A stretch of 64,000 nucleotides of DNA. Source: Candidatus Aminicenantes bacterium UBA6228. Its GTDB lineage: Bacteria; Acidobacteriota; Aminicenantia; Aminicenantales; Saccharicenantaceae. The translations under genes were made by a program, and so were the position numbers. Positions 19,214 to 27,942 of this stretch are shown in pieces; the first letter of the stretch is position 1; each line of letters starts with the position of its first letter. The stretch is taken from the NCBI GenBank assembly GCA_002441005.1, contig DJWO01000001.1, positions 78,451 to 142,450 on the forward strand. Reading direction: 5' to 3'. The notes under the pieces were generated by a model, which did not search any database, had not been told where the DNA came from, and saw only the letters and a list, made by a program, of their open reading frames with translations.

Positions 19214-19744
19214 TTAAAATTTAATCAAGCTATAAATTGGAACTTCAGGGTGAGCAGCCGCCATCCGGCTCGAACCTTCCAGTGAGGTCAGCTCAACCAC
19301 CGCTTCAAAAGCGGCCACTTTCCCGCCCAGCTGTTCGACCAGTTCAATAGCACTGATGCCGGAAGAGCCGGTGGCAATTAAATCATCAACAATGATGACC
19401 TTTTCGCCCTGTCCAACGCTGTCCACATGAGCTTCGAAATACTCGACGGCATATTCATTCGGAGCCAGAATAGTCAGGGATTTCCGGGGGAGCTTGCCTT
19501 TTTTCCTGATCAGACTGAAACCAAGCCTTAGCTCCCGGGCCAGGGCGGCGCCGAAAATGAAACCTCGCGATTCAATAGCCGCTATCCTGTCAGGCGAGTA
19601 TTCCCTGGCGATGGCCGCCAGGTCGTCAATGGCCTGATTAAAAGCCTGCCGGTCCTGGATGACCGGGGTTAAATCCTTGAAGATTACTCCCTTCTTCGGG
19701 AAATCAGGAACATCAACAATCATTGCTTTAAGATCTAACATCAT
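19214..19744 (-). CDS. apt: Adenine phosphoribosyltransferase
   Basis: The protein is about 176 residues and carries the PRPP-binding loop VIIVDDLIATGSS plus the APRT feature FGAALARELRLGFSLIRKKGKLP. It converts adenine and PRPP to AMP. The frame opens with ATG-GGC-ATG-ATG. The GAAAGG site touches the first ATG but sits six bases before the second, so the start at 19744 is preferred. It is cotranscribed with tsaE upstream and the purine permease downstream. Confidence 0.95.
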   Translation of the reverse strand: MMLDLKAMIVDVPDFPKKGVIFKDLTPVIQDRQAFNQAIDDLAAIAREYSPDRIAAIESRGFIFGAALARELRLGFSLIRKKGKLPRKSLTILAPNEYAVEYFEAHVDSVGQGEKVIIVDDLIATGSSGISAIELVEQLGGKVAAFEAVVELTSLEGSSRMAAAHPEVPIYSLIKF

Positions 19745-19833
19745 GCCCATCCTTTCAGCTGAGAAGTTGTCAGCTCCTCAGTCTAATCAATCCGGGTATA
19801 TTCAAGAAACAGGCGCGCCCAGATACCAGAGGT

Positions 19834-20355
19834 TTAATCACTCTCTTTTCGTCCCTCATTCCTGGCTCTTCTTTTCCTGTTATTATTCTGGCCGGAAAAA
19901 AAGCCAACCCCTGGCTCCAGGCCAGAAATTTTTATCCGCCGCTCCTTATCGCCAATGACTTTGATAAAAATCTTGATGACCTTAACCCCTTTGATTTCAA
20001 AGGGTAATTTTTCTGCCCACTCAATAGCCACTACCCCGCTGCCCAATAAATCCTCCAGACCAAGGTCGGCAATTTCTTGAGCTTCTCCCAGCCGGTAAAG
20101 ATCCAGATGATAGAGAGGCACCCGGCCCTCATAAATATTAAGCAAAGTAAAAGACGGGCTGCAGACATAAGTTTGGTCGCCAACCCCCAGACCGGCCGCC
20201 AGGCCGCCGACCATCAGCGTCTTACCAGCCCCCAGCTCGCCGATGAGCAGAATGACTTCATCTCCGCCGAGGCTTTGACCGAGATTTTTAGCCAGTTCAA
20301 AAGTTTCTTCTTCCGAACCGGTGGTAAAAACCAAATCAGCTCCGTCAGTCTTCAT
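19834..20355 (-). CDS. tsaE: tRNA t6A biosynthesis ATPase TsaE
   Basis: The protein of about 173 residues has Walker A GELGAGKT and the family segments SPSFTLLNIYEG, PLYHLDLYRL and AIEWAEKLP. TsaE powers the threonylcarbamoyl transfer complex TsaBDE that makes t6A37 in ANN-decoding tRNAs. The start at 20355 is chosen because GGAG lies just before it and it overlaps the nnr stop by only 11 bases. The nnr-tsaE order is common in many bacteria. A basic tail (NNNRKRRARNEGRK) is unusual and could contact RNA; this last point is inference. Confidence 0.93.
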   Translation of the reverse strand: MKTDGADLVFTTGSEEETFELAKNLGQSLGGDEVILLIGELGAGKTLMVGGLAAGLGVGDQTYVCSPSFTLLNIYEGRVPLYHLDLYRLGEAQEIADLGLEDLLGSGVVAIEWAEKLPFEIKGVKVIKIFIKVIGDKERRIKISGLEPGVGFFSGQNNNRKRRARNEGRKESD

Positions 20356-21925
20356 TGTCCTCTCCACGCCGGGCAACAAACGAAATGGCTGAAGGCAGAT
20401 AGCGAATCAAATCGGTGGCCAGGAGAGGCCTCTCCCCTATCTTATCCGCCGCTAAGTCCCCGCTCAGTCCATGAACAAAGACAGCATTGACCACCGCCTG
20501 GGTCAGATCCTTAGTCTGCATCGCTTCAGAAGCAATAAAGCCGGAGAGGACATCGCCGCTTCCGCCGGAGGCCATGCCCGGATTACCGGTTGGATTAACC
20601 CAGATCTTTCCCTGGGGGGAAACAGTCAGGGATTTGTAGCCTTTAAAAACCAGATGCAGATGGTATTTGGCGGCAAATTCAGGCCCAACTTCCAGCCGGT
20701 GGCGGAGGGCTTCGCCGGTTGGAATTCCAGACAGCCTGGAAAATTCTCCAGGATGAGGCGTTAAAACTGTTTTAGCCGGTAGAGACGATAGAATTTCACG
20801 CCTGGAGGAGATGATATTGAGGCCATCGGCATCAATAATAACCGGCAGCTTGGTCTTTTTTATCCGTTCCAATAAGTTTAAAACTAAAGAAGAAGTCTCG
20901 GAATGAGTGGAAAGACCAGGCCCCAGGAGCAGAGCATCTTTGCCCTCCAGAAGCTCAAGCACCCGGCTCAAGGCCCGTTCAGAAATAGTCCTGGCACTGG
21001 TTTCGGGCAGGGGCTCAGTCATTAATTCAGGCATGGTTTTAGCCACTACCGGCAGGCAGCTGTCAGCCGTGGCCACTGTCACCAGTCCAGCCCCCATCTT
21101 CAGGGCAGCTTTCCCAGCCATAGCCGCGGCTCCGGTTTTGCCATAAGAGCCAGCCAGAATCAGTAAATGGCCATAGCTGCCTTTATGAGTGCCTTTCTCC
21201 CGTGGTTGAAAATATGGCTGGAGGGAATCAATTTCAACCAGCTCTATTGAAAAATCCGGCCGGTTGAAAAGAAAAGGCGGAACACTGATATCAGCCACAT
21301 AGAGTTCGCCGGTATAATCTTCAGCTGGCGGGAAAATATGAGCAATCTTGGGCGCGGCCATGGTCACTGTAAAATCAGCTTTGACCGCCGGGCCGATAAG
21401 TTCAAAACTATCAGCCGAGAGCCCGGATGGAATATCAACAGCCACAATCAAATCTCCGGAGTTATTAAGGTCATTAATAACCTGAGCATACAGCCCGGAG
21501 AGAGGACTGGACAGCCCGGTGCCAAACAGGGCATCAATGACGACCGGCGCTTCTTTTAAAAGAGGCCGGTATCTTCTCCAGAGAGCGGGAGTAGGAACAG
21601 CTTTGATTTTTATCCCGGTTTTTTTAGCAATCTGGAGATTGACCAGGGCATCGCCCTTGACTTCTTCCTCCCGGCTGACCAGGAGAACTTCACAGTCAAC
21701 TCCATAGTTAAAAAGATGGCGGGCAGCCACCAAGCCGTCTCCGCCGTTATTGCCTTTTCCAGCGATGACCAAAACCGGGCAGCCAGGGCCGATCTTGAGC
21801 TCATTGGAGAGAAGGCTGGCCACTTCCCGCCCGGCATTTTCCATTAAAACCAGGCCCGGAATCCCCAGGTTTTCTATCGCCTGGCGGTCTATTTCTCTCA
21901 TCTGGCTGGCAGTCAGAATTTTCAT
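20345..21925 (-). CDS. nnr: Bifunctional NAD(P)H-hydrate epimerase / ADP-dependent dehydratase
   Basis: The 526-residue fusion has an N-terminal YjeF_N epimerase (about 1-215, GKGNNGGDGLVAARHL). A C-terminal ribokinase-like carbohydrate kinase domain (about 235-515) carries TPHPGEFSRL and GNPGMASGGSGDVLSGF. Together they repair damaged NADHX and NADPHX. The two-domain architecture and length match the canonical bacterial Nnr. It is the first gene of a minus-strand series running through tsaE, apt and the purine permease, and it is divergent from gap. Confidence 0.95.
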   Translation of the reverse strand: MKILTASQMREIDRQAIENLGIPGLVLMENAGREVASLLSNELKIGPGCPVLVIAGKGNNGGDGLVAARHLFNYGVDCEVLLVSREEEVKGDALVNLQIAKKTGIKIKAVPTPALWRRYRPLLKEAPVVIDALFGTGLSSPLSGLYAQVINDLNNSGDLIVAVDIPSGLSADSFELIGPAVKADFTVTMAAPKIAHIFPPAEDYTGELYVADISVPPFLFNRPDFSIELVEIDSLQPYFQPREKGTHKGSYGHLLILAGSYGKTGAAAMAGKAALKMGAGLVTVATADSCLPVVAKTMPELMTEPLPETSARTISERALSRVLELLEGKDALLLGPGLSTHSETSSLVLNLLERIKKTKLPVIIDADGLNIISSRREILSSLPAKTVLTPHPGEFSRLSGIPTGEALRHRLEVGPEFAAKYHLHLVFKGYKSLTVSPQGKIWVNPTGNPGMASGGSGDVLSGFIASEAMQTKDLTQAVVNAVFVHGLSGDLAADKIGERPLLATDLIRYLPSAISFVARRGEDNED

Positions 21926-22014
21926 GGCTGACCTCTTTTCTCAGAAGAAAAATTTTATCATAAAATGGCTGCCTGGATAACAGTTAATCTGACAATTTAA
22001 AATCGGCCTCAATC

Positions 22015-22089
22015 TTGATTCAACTTTTCTTCTGTGCTAAATTTATAAAAAGTAAAAAAATCAGAAATCAGGCTGGAAATAAGGAGGTG
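22015..22089 (+). promoter_or_regulatory. gap leader: possible promoter and strong ribosome site
   Basis: AAGGAGGTG (22081-22089) is a near-perfect Shine-Dalgarno five bases before the gap ATG. Further upstream are TTGATT (22015-22020), TGTGCTAAAT (22033-22042) and TATAAA (22044-22049). The first and last are spaced 23 bases, longer than the sigma-70 optimum, so the exact promoter is uncertain. Confidence 0.4.
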
Positions 22090-22093
22090 TTTT

Positions 22094-23101
22094 ATGGCTA
22101 TCAAAGTTGGAATTAACGGCTTTGGAAGAATTGGCCGAAACCTGCTGCGGGCTTCGGTTCACGATCCTGAGATTGAATATCTGGCCGTCAATGATATTAC
22201 CGATGCTAAGACTTTAGGTCACTTACTAAAGTATGATTCCGTCCTGGGCGGTTTCAAAGAGGATATTAAGACGACCGAAGACGCCATTGTTCTTAACGGG
22301 AAGAAGATCAAGGTCCTGGCGGAAAAGGACATTGCCGGCCTCAAGTGGAAAGACCTGGGAGTAGAAGTGGTGGTCGAATCAACTGGCAAATACACCAAAC
22401 GTCCGGAGGCCATCAAGCATATCGAAATTGGTGGAGCCAGGAAAGTGGTTATTTCCGCTCCGGCCACTGACCCGGATATAACCATCGTCATGGGAGTTAA
22501 TGAAAAAGATTATAATCCGGCCAGGCATCACCTGATTTCCAATGCTTCCTGTACGACCAACTGCTTGGCTCCGCTGACCAAAGTTATCCATGAAAAATTC
22601 GGCATAGAAAAAGCCTTTATGACCACGGTTCACTCCTACACCAATGACCAGAAAATCCTTGATGCCCCTCATAAGGACTTAAGACGGGCCCGGGCCGCAG
22701 CCATCTCTCAAATACCAACCACCACCGGTGCAGCCAAAGCCATCGGCCTGGTTATGCCCGATCTAAAAGGGAAAATAGATGGCATTTCTATCCGGGTGCC
22801 AACTTCCAATGTCTCCTTAGTTGATCTGGTGGCCCTGGTCAAAAAAGAAACGACGGCGGAAGAAATTAACGCCGCTTTAAAGGCAGCCGCCGGGGGCGAG
22901 CTAAAAGGAATACTTGATTATATAGAAGAGCCATTAGTCTCGGTTGATTTTATGGCCAATCCTCACTCTTCCATTGTTGATGGCCTGTCCACCAAGGTTA
23001 TTGAAGGCAACCTGGTCAAAGTTTTAGCCTGGTATGACAATGAATGGGGTTATTCCTGCCGCTTAGCTGACCTGATTAAATACGTGATGAAGGCCAGATA
23101 A
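22094..23101 (+). CDS. gap: Glyceraldehyde-3-phosphate dehydrogenase, type I
   Basis: The 335-residue enzyme has the Rossmann start KVGINGFGRIGRN and the catalytic cysteine in SNASCTTNCLAP. A histidine is in TTVHSYTND, and WYDNEWGYSCR lies near the C terminus. It oxidises glyceraldehyde-3-phosphate to 1,3-bisphosphoglycerate with NAD. It opens the operon gap-pgk-tpiA-secG-tRNA-Leu, with pgk starting 17 bases after its stop. Length and motifs are fully canonical. Confidence 0.98.
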   Translation: MAIKVGINGFGRIGRNLLRASVHDPEIEYLAVNDITDAKTLGHLLKYDSVLGGFKEDIKTTEDAIVLNGKKIKVLAEKDIAGLKWKDLGVEVVVESTGKYTKRPEAIKHIEIGGARKVVISAPATDPDITIVMGVNEKDYNPARHHLISNASCTTNCLAPLTKVIHEKFGIEKAFMTTVHSYTNDQKILDAPHKDLRRARAAAISQIPTTTGAAKAIGLVMPDLKGKIDGISIRVPTSNVSLVDLVALVKKETTAEEINAALKAAAGGELKGILDYIEEPLVSVDFMANPHSSIVDGLSTKVIEGNLVKVLAWYDNEWGYSCRLADLIKYVMKAR

Positions 23102-23118
23102 GAGGACTGGAGGACCTG

Positions 23119-24297
23119 ATGAAATTTCTGGAAGATATCGATTATAAGGACAAACTTGTTTTTCTCCGCGTGGATTTCAATGTTCCCTTAGATGAAAACC
23201 TCAAGATTAGAGACGAAACCAGGATTCAGGCTTCTCTTCCGACCATTAAATATTTGCTGGAAAAAGGCGCCCGCCTGGTGGTTGCTTCTCATCTGGGCCG
23301 GCCTAAGGGTCAATTCAATCCAAAAATGAGCCTCAAACCGGTGGCTGAGAGGCTGCAGCAACTTTTAGCCGGGACAAGAGTCATCATGGCTCCAGACGTG
23401 ATTGGTCCGGAAGTGGAACGGTTGAAAGCTAACCTAAAACCAGGCGAGCTGCTGCTACTCGAAAATGTCAGATTCTATAAACAGGAAACCGACAACGATC
23501 CTGACTTTTCTAAAAAGCTGGCTGAAGGCTGTCAGGTTTTTGTCAATGATGCTTTTGGCTCCTGTCACCGGGCCCATGCCTCGGTCGTCGGGATTACAGC
23601 TTATACTGGAGACAAGGCTGCCGGCTTCCTGCTCAAGGAAGAAGTTGAACACCTCAGCCGCATAACTCATCACCCGGAAAGGCCTTACGTGGCTATCCTG
23701 GGCGGGGCCAAGATAGAAGATAAGATTCCGGTTCTGGAAAGCCTGGTCAGTCAAGCTGATGTCCTGCTGATTGGCGGGGCCATGGCTTATACTTTCCTTA
23801 AGGCCCAGGGCCGGGGGGTCGGAAAATCCTTAGTGGAAGAAGATAAGCTCCAGATTGCAGCCAGCATTCTGAAGAAAGCCGAAGACAGCGGGGTGAAATT
23901 CATTCTGCCTCTTGACCACATTCTGACTTCAGCTATTGACAGCCAGGAAATAGCCCTGGTGGCTGATTCTTATCCGCTGCCAGACCAGTTGATAGCGGTT
24001 GATATCGGTCCCAAAACGATCGCCGAGTATGAAAAATACATAAAATCGGCCAGAACTATTTTCTGGAACGGCCCTCTGGGGGTCTTTGAGGTCAAAGCCT
24101 TTTCTAAAGGAACAGTAGAAATTGCCCGGGCGGTAGCCAGCTCCGGTGCCTTTTCGGTAGTTGGCGGCGGTGATTCGATAGCGGCTATTCATCAGGCCGG
24201 TGTGGCTGACCGCATCAGCCATATTTCAACTGGCGGCGGGGCCTCACTTGAATATATCGCCTACGGAACCCTGCCCGGGATTGAAGCTTTGAAATAA
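23119..24297 (+). CDS. pgk: Phosphoglycerate kinase
   Basis: The 392-residue enzyme has the N-terminal substrate-binding segments FLRVDFNVPLDE and ASHLGRPKG, and AILGGAKIEDKI. The nucleotide-binding C terminus has WNGPLGVFE and VGGGDSIAAI. It makes ATP from 1,3-bisphosphoglycerate. A GGAGG site is eight bases before the ATG. It lies 17 bases after gap and 30 bases before the preferred tpiA start. Confidence 0.98.
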   Translation: MKFLEDIDYKDKLVFLRVDFNVPLDENLKIRDETRIQASLPTIKYLLEKGARLVVASHLGRPKGQFNPKMSLKPVAERLQQLLAGTRVIMAPDVIGPEVERLKANLKPGELLLLENVRFYKQETDNDPDFSKKLAEGCQVFVNDAFGSCHRAHASVVGITAYTGDKAAGFLLKEEVEHLSRITHHPERPYVAILGGAKIEDKIPVLESLVSQADVLLIGGAMAYTFLKAQGRGVGKSLVEEDKLQIAASILKKAEDSGVKFILPLDHILTSAIDSQEIALVADSYPLPDQLIAVDIGPKTIAEYEKYIKSARTIFWNGPLGVFEVKAFSKGTVEIARAVASSGAFSVVGGGDSIAAIHQAGVADRISHISTGGGASLEYIAYGTLPGIEALK

Positions 24298-24327
24298 AAG
24301 CCCCGGGCCAAAATGGGAGTCAGGTCA

Positions 24328-25107
24328 ATGGAAGAACTGGTCAAACCGGTCGTAGCCGGCAACTGGAAAATGTACAAAACTATAAGCGAGGCCCGGGAAT
24401 TAACGGCCGAGATTGTCAACCAGTCAGCCGATTTATCCGGAGCCAGCCTGATTCTCATTCCGCCTTTTACCGCTATCCAGGAAGTAAAAAAAACGGCCGG
24501 AGGCAGCCGCCTTAAAGTTGGAGGGCAGGATCTTTTCTGGGAAGAGGAAGGAGCTTTTACCGGTGAAATTTCTCCCCGCCAGCTAAAGGAAGCAGGCTGT
24601 GATTTCGTCCTGGTTGGCCATTCAGAAAGAAGACAGATTTTTGGCGAAACCGATGAGATGGTCAGGAAAAAAGTTCTGGCTGCCCTCCGCCATGATCTTA
24701 TTCCAATTGTCTGCATCGGGGAAAATCTGGAAGAGAGGAAAAACGGTCAAACCCTGAATAAAATCAAGAGCCAGTTAGAAAACAGCCTGTTTGGCCTGCC
24801 GGAGGAAGAATTTAAGATGATCATTCTGGCTTATGAGCCCATCTGGGCAATTGGAACAGGGCAGAATGCTACTCCGGAGCAGGCTGAAGAAGTCCATGAC
24901 TATATCCGCCAGTTAATTGCGGGCAGGTATGGTAAAAGCCTGTCAGCCTGTGCTATAATCCTTTACGGCGGGTCGGTTAAACCGGCCAATGCCTCTTCTT
25001 TGATAAAAGAAAAAGATGTTGATGGATTTTTAGTCGGCGGTGCTTCTCTTAGTGCCGGGTCCTTTCTGGGCATAGTCAGGGAAGCCAGCCGTCCGAATGA
25101 GGGTTAG
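24328..25107 (+). CDS. tpiA: Triosephosphate isomerase
   Basis: The enzyme of about 259 residues has Lys in AGNWKMYKT, His in LVGHSERRQIFGE and the catalytic Glu in AYEPIWAIGTG. Phosphate-binding YGGSVKPAN and FLVGGASL are also present. The ATG at 24328 is preferred over one five codons upstream, because GGGAG and CAGG lie before it and it starts in the usual place relative to AGNWKM. It interconverts dihydroxyacetone phosphate and glyceraldehyde-3-phosphate. A perfect extended -10 lies inside the coding region near its end (see finding). Confidence 0.97.
   Translation: MEELVKPVVAGNWKMYKTISEARELTAEIVNQSADLSGASLILIPPFTAIQEVKKTAGGSRLKVGGQDLFWEEEGAFTGEISPRQLKEAGCDFVLVGHSERRQIFGETDEMVRKKVLAALRHDLIPIVCIGENLEERKNGQTLNKIKSQLENSLFGLPEEEFKMIILAYEPIWAIGTGQNATPEQAEEVHDYIRQLIAGRYGKSLSACAIILYGGSVKPANASSLIKEKDVDGFLVGGASLSAGSFLGIVREASRPNEG
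24951..24959 (+). promoter_or_regulatory. Candidate internal promoter for secG and tRNA-Leu
   Basis: TGCTATAAT is an exact extended -10 element inside tpiA, about 150 bases upstream of the secG start. No convincing -35 is placed 17 bases earlier. It could give extra transcription of secG and tRNA-Leu independent of the glycolytic genes. Confidence 0.3.
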
Positions 25108-25109
25108 AA

Positions 25110-25496
25110 GTGACTACTTTTTTGATTGTTCTCCATGTAATTGTCTGTATCGTGCTGATTCTGGCTGTTTTGCTTCAATCGGGCAAGGCGGCCGACCTGG
25201 CCGGGGCCTTCGGCGGAGGTGGCAGTCAAACTGCTTTCGGACCACGGAGCAGCCAGACTATCCTGAGCAAAATCACAACTGTCGGTGCTGTTTTGTTCAT
25301 GCTAACTTCAATTGGCCTGTGGATCTTATCCGGTAAGACTTCATCCGTGGCCAAGGATATTCCGGCTCAGCCGGCAGCCACCGAGACTCAACAGCCGGCT
25401 CAAAAGCAGGAACCGGCTAATCAAACAGCTCCGGCCGAGACCAGTAAGACCACTACTCAGACAGAGCAGCCCCAGACCGATCAGACTAAAAAGTAA
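25110..25496 (+). CDS. secG: Preprotein translocase subunit SecG
   Basis: The protein has 128 residues from a GTG start two bases after the tpiA stop, with GAGG upstream. Two membrane helices (about 3-22 and 52-72) flank the conserved SecG loop QSGKAADLAGAFGGG. Residues about 80-128 form a Pro/Thr/Gln-rich low-complexity tail that is longer than in Escherichia coli. SecG is a non-essential stimulator of SecYEG export. The tpiA-secG-tRNA-Leu order is common in bacteria. Confidence 0.95.
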   Translation: MTTFLIVLHVIVCIVLILAVLLQSGKAADLAGAFGGGGSQTAFGPRSSQTILSKITTVGAVLFMLTSIGLWILSGKTSSVAKDIPAQPAATETQQPAQKQEPANQTAPAETSKTTTQTEQPQTDQTKK

Positions 25497-25518
25497 GCAG
25501 AAGCAAGAAGCAACTTAT

Positions 25519-25606
25519 GCCGAAGTGGTGGAATTGGCAGACACGCTAGCTTGAGGGGCTAGTTCCCGCAAAAATGGGAGTAGGGGTTCGAGTCCCCTCT
25601 TCGGCA
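25519..25606 (+). tRNA. tRNA-Leu (GAG)
   Basis: This is a class II tRNA with acceptor stem GCCGAAG/CTTCGGC (25519-25525 and 25599-25605). The anticodon stem is CTAGC/GCTAG around loop TTGAGGG, so the anticodon is GAG. A variable-arm hairpin (TCCC/GGGA) and a TTCGAGT T-loop are present. The discriminator is A, and CCA is not encoded. It lies 22 bases after secG and is probably cotranscribed with it. Confidence 0.97.
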
Positions 25607-25636
25607 TTTCCTTTCTTCATTAAAAAAAATAACAAA

Positions 25637-26077
25637 TCAGGCTAATTTTGCCACCCACAAGGCCAGGTCTGTTTCGGGCATGGCTCCTGAGGTTCGTCCC
25701 CTTTCGGCATTACGATGAAAAACAATTAGAGTGGGCACAGCCTGAAGGCCAAATCTGGTAGCCAGCTCAGGATGTTTATCGATATCAACCTTAATGACCA
25801 TTATTTCTCCGCTCCGCCGTTTGGCCAGCCGCTCCAGAACTGGGCCCATCAGCTGACAGGGACGGCAGGTTGGTGAAAAGAAATCGGTCAGAACCGGCAG
25901 ACTGGATCTGGAAATCAGGTTAAGAGCCTGAACTGGATTGACTTCCAGGACATCGCCCGGCCGGGGCAACGGACTGTGGCACCGTCCGCAGACGACTTTT
26001 TTCTCCTGAGCTTCATCTGGATAATAATTGGTCTGCCCACAATTCAAGCAACTGACTTTAACCTTTCTTTCATCCAT
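25637..26077 (-). CDS. trxC: Thioredoxin with N-terminal zinc ribbon (TrxC/thioredoxin-2-like)
   Basis: The 146-residue protein starts with a four-cysteine zinc ribbon (C10, C13, C30, C33). A thioredoxin fold follows, with active site C71-R-P-C74 and the cis-proline segment LQAVPTLIVF. This layout is that of thioredoxin 2. The residue before the first active-site cysteine is Thr, where most thioredoxins have Trp, and CRPC replaces CGPC. Altered redox potential is possible. It is the last of a minus-strand group with hemW and the RsbRD_N-type gene. Thioredoxin reductase is at 57320. Confidence 0.9.
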   Translation of the reverse strand: MDERKVKVSCLNCGQTNYYPDEAQEKKVVCGRCHSPLPRPGDVLEVNPVQALNLISRSSLPVLTDFFSPTCRPCQLMGPVLERLAKRRSGEIMVIKVDIDKHPELATRFGLQAVPTLIVFHRNAERGRTSGAMPETDLALWVAKLA

Positions 26078-26161
26078 GTTGAATTCACCTCAACTCTTTT
26101 TTTTATATTTTAGCGGCCAGAGAAATTAAAGACAAGAACAGGCAGAGTTTAGAATAAAAGT

Positions 26162-27337
26162 TTAAAATAAAAGCTCGCTTAAAATTAAATTGGCTACCAG
26201 AAACCGGCTGGAAGGTATCCTGAGTCTGGAGCCGGCCAGTTCCAGACAGCCATTAGCTGCAAGCTCAGTTATTTTTTCTTCATAAGATGAAAAATCCAGA
26301 CCGGCATATTCTTCCTTTATCAGTCCCCAATCAACTCCGGCTGCCAGGCGCAAGCCGGACATCAGTTTTTCCTTTAAAGCCGTTTCCTGACTTAAAACCA
26401 GATATTCACTGAGATTCATCTGACTCTCAAGAATAGCTTTCGACCAGAGTTTAAGGTCGGGAATATCTTGCCAGCGCAGAAACGCCAAGTGAGAAGCAGC
26501 CGAGGGTCCAAAGCCAATGACGGGCTTATATTCCCAGTACTTAAGATTGTGCCGGCAGGCATAACCTTGGCGGGCATAGTTGGAAATTTCATATTGCTCG
26601 TAGCCCAGCTGGCCCAGAGCAGTCTGGTAATTTTCATAAGTTTCAGCCAGTTCTTCTTCCGAAACCGGATTTTCTTCCCAGGCTTTTTTAAATGGAACTT
26701 CATCCAGTTCTTCCAGCATATAAACTGCCACCTGTTCAGGCCTGGTAATCTCAATCCCCTTCGTATTGTCCTCGAAAACCGGGGTATCTTCTCCGGGAAG
26801 TCCGATCATCAGGTCAAGATTCAGGTTGGTAAATCCGGCTTTTCTGGCCTGGTTGATGGTCTCAAAGATGTCGTCCACAGAATGAAGGCGGCCCAGGCTT
26901 TTAAGCATCCAGTCAGAAAAAGACTGAGCCCCAAGGCTCAGGCGGTTTACTCCGGCCTGCTTGAACCCCAAAAGCTTCTGGCCAGAGGTTTCCGGATTAA
27001 ATTCTAAGGTTATTTCTTTAAGATCGCAGTTGAAATTTTTACTCAGACTGGAAAGCAGGCCTTCAATTTCTTCCGGCCTCAAACTGGAGGGAGTTCCACC
27101 ACCAAAATAAACCGTCTCAATTTCGAACAGGCCGGATAACTGCTCAGCCACTAAGCTAATTTCCTGCTGGATGCCTGACAGCCAGAGGCGGTGCTCTTCT
27201 TCCTGGCCTGGATAGCTATAAAAATGGCAGTAAGGGCATTTTTTCAGACAAAAAGGATAATGAAAATAGGCGCCAGCCTTCAGATTCTTTTCTTTGATTT
27301 TAAGCTTTCCTTTGAGCTGGCCTGGACTTAGAATCAT
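26162..27337 (-). CDS. hemW: Radical-SAM heme chaperone HemW
   Basis: The 391-residue protein has the radical-SAM cluster motif C30-x3-C34-x2-C37 in PFCLKKCPYCHF. It also has YFGGGTPSSLRPEEI, the glycine-rich SAM segments and a C-terminal HemN_C winged-helix-like domain. HemW inserts heme into respiratory proteins. It is often misannotated as oxygen-independent coproporphyrinogen oxidase. The true oxidase has a longer N terminus, so HemW is the better call. No clear ribosome site precedes the ATG at 27337. Confidence 0.9.
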   Translation of the reverse strand: MILSPGQLKGKLKIKEKNLKAGAYFHYPFCLKKCPYCHFYSYPGQEEEHRLWLSGIQQEISLVAEQLSGLFEIETVYFGGGTPSSLRPEEIEGLLSSLSKNFNCDLKEITLEFNPETSGQKLLGFKQAGVNRLSLGAQSFSDWMLKSLGRLHSVDDIFETINQARKAGFTNLNLDLMIGLPGEDTPVFEDNTKGIEITRPEQVAVYMLEELDEVPFKKAWEENPVSEEELAETYENYQTALGQLGYEQYEISNYARQGYACRHNLKYWEYKPVIGFGPSAASHLAFLRWQDIPDLKLWSKAILESQMNLSEYLVLSQETALKEKLMSGLRLAAGVDWGLIKEEYAGLDFSSYEEKITELAANGCLELAGSRLRIPSSRFLVANLILSELLF

Positions 27338-27395
27338 TTCAATCTAAAACTTTGAAACCTGGATACTCCGCCTGCCCAGCTGGCCGGAGACGATT

Positions 27396-27863
27396 TTAAA
27401 TCTGGTGATAATAACCTATGATAGCATAATAAAGGGCTCGGTCAAAAAAAGTCACCAGCCGGTCATAAAGATCCAGAGCCTGATAAAGGTCAAGGGCGTT
27501 GTCCAGCAGGCCTTCAGATTGAATCTTATGCCAGACCTGCTTCCGTTCCAGGCAAAGAGAGAGGAAAATCTCCGGCAGGGTAAATCCTTCCTGGCGCCTT
27601 TTCTCCCCGAGAGCTATCCAGTTGTCCTGCATTTCCTTTGAATCCAGCTTATAGGAAATCCAGTGTCCCAGCTGGCTGTAGACCGCATAGGTGCGGTCAA
27701 AAACCTCCTTTTCCGGAAACGACTGATAAGTAGCCATATTCGGATTTCTCTTTACTTCCCGCAAATAAGCTAAAGCTAATTCCCTGGCATCCCTTTCTAT
27801 TAATTCGACCAGTTTCCGGGAAAAAGGACTTAATTGATTTTCCCTGGCTGTCGAGTCATCCAT
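27396..27863 (-). CDS. RsbRD_N-like globin-fold sensory domain protein
   Basis: The 155-residue soluble all-alpha protein is not a confident family member by motif. Its pattern matches the RsbRD N-terminal domain: LVELIERDARELALAYL, then YAVYSQLGHWI, then RRQEGFTLPEIFLSL, then YDRLVTFFDRALYYAIIGY. Those domains adopt a non-heme globin-like fold and normally feed stressosome or histidine-kinase outputs. Here no output domain is attached. It has a GGAGGGG ribosome site and lies 58 bases upstream of hemW on the same strand, so a link to heme or stress sensing is conceivable. Confidence 0.65.
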   Translation of the reverse strand: MDDSTARENQLSPFSRKLVELIERDARELALAYLREVKRNPNMATYQSFPEKEVFDRTYAVYSQLGHWISYKLDSKEMQDNWIALGEKRRQEGFTLPEIFLSLCLERKQVWHKIQSEGLLDNALDLYQALDLYDRLVTFFDRALYYAIIGYYHQI

Positions 27864-27942
27864 TTTCCCCTCCCTTTTTAAATTTAATTCCTCCCTCTCA
27901 GCTTGTCAAATTATCAGGCCTTTTTCCTCTTTGGGCAGAAAG

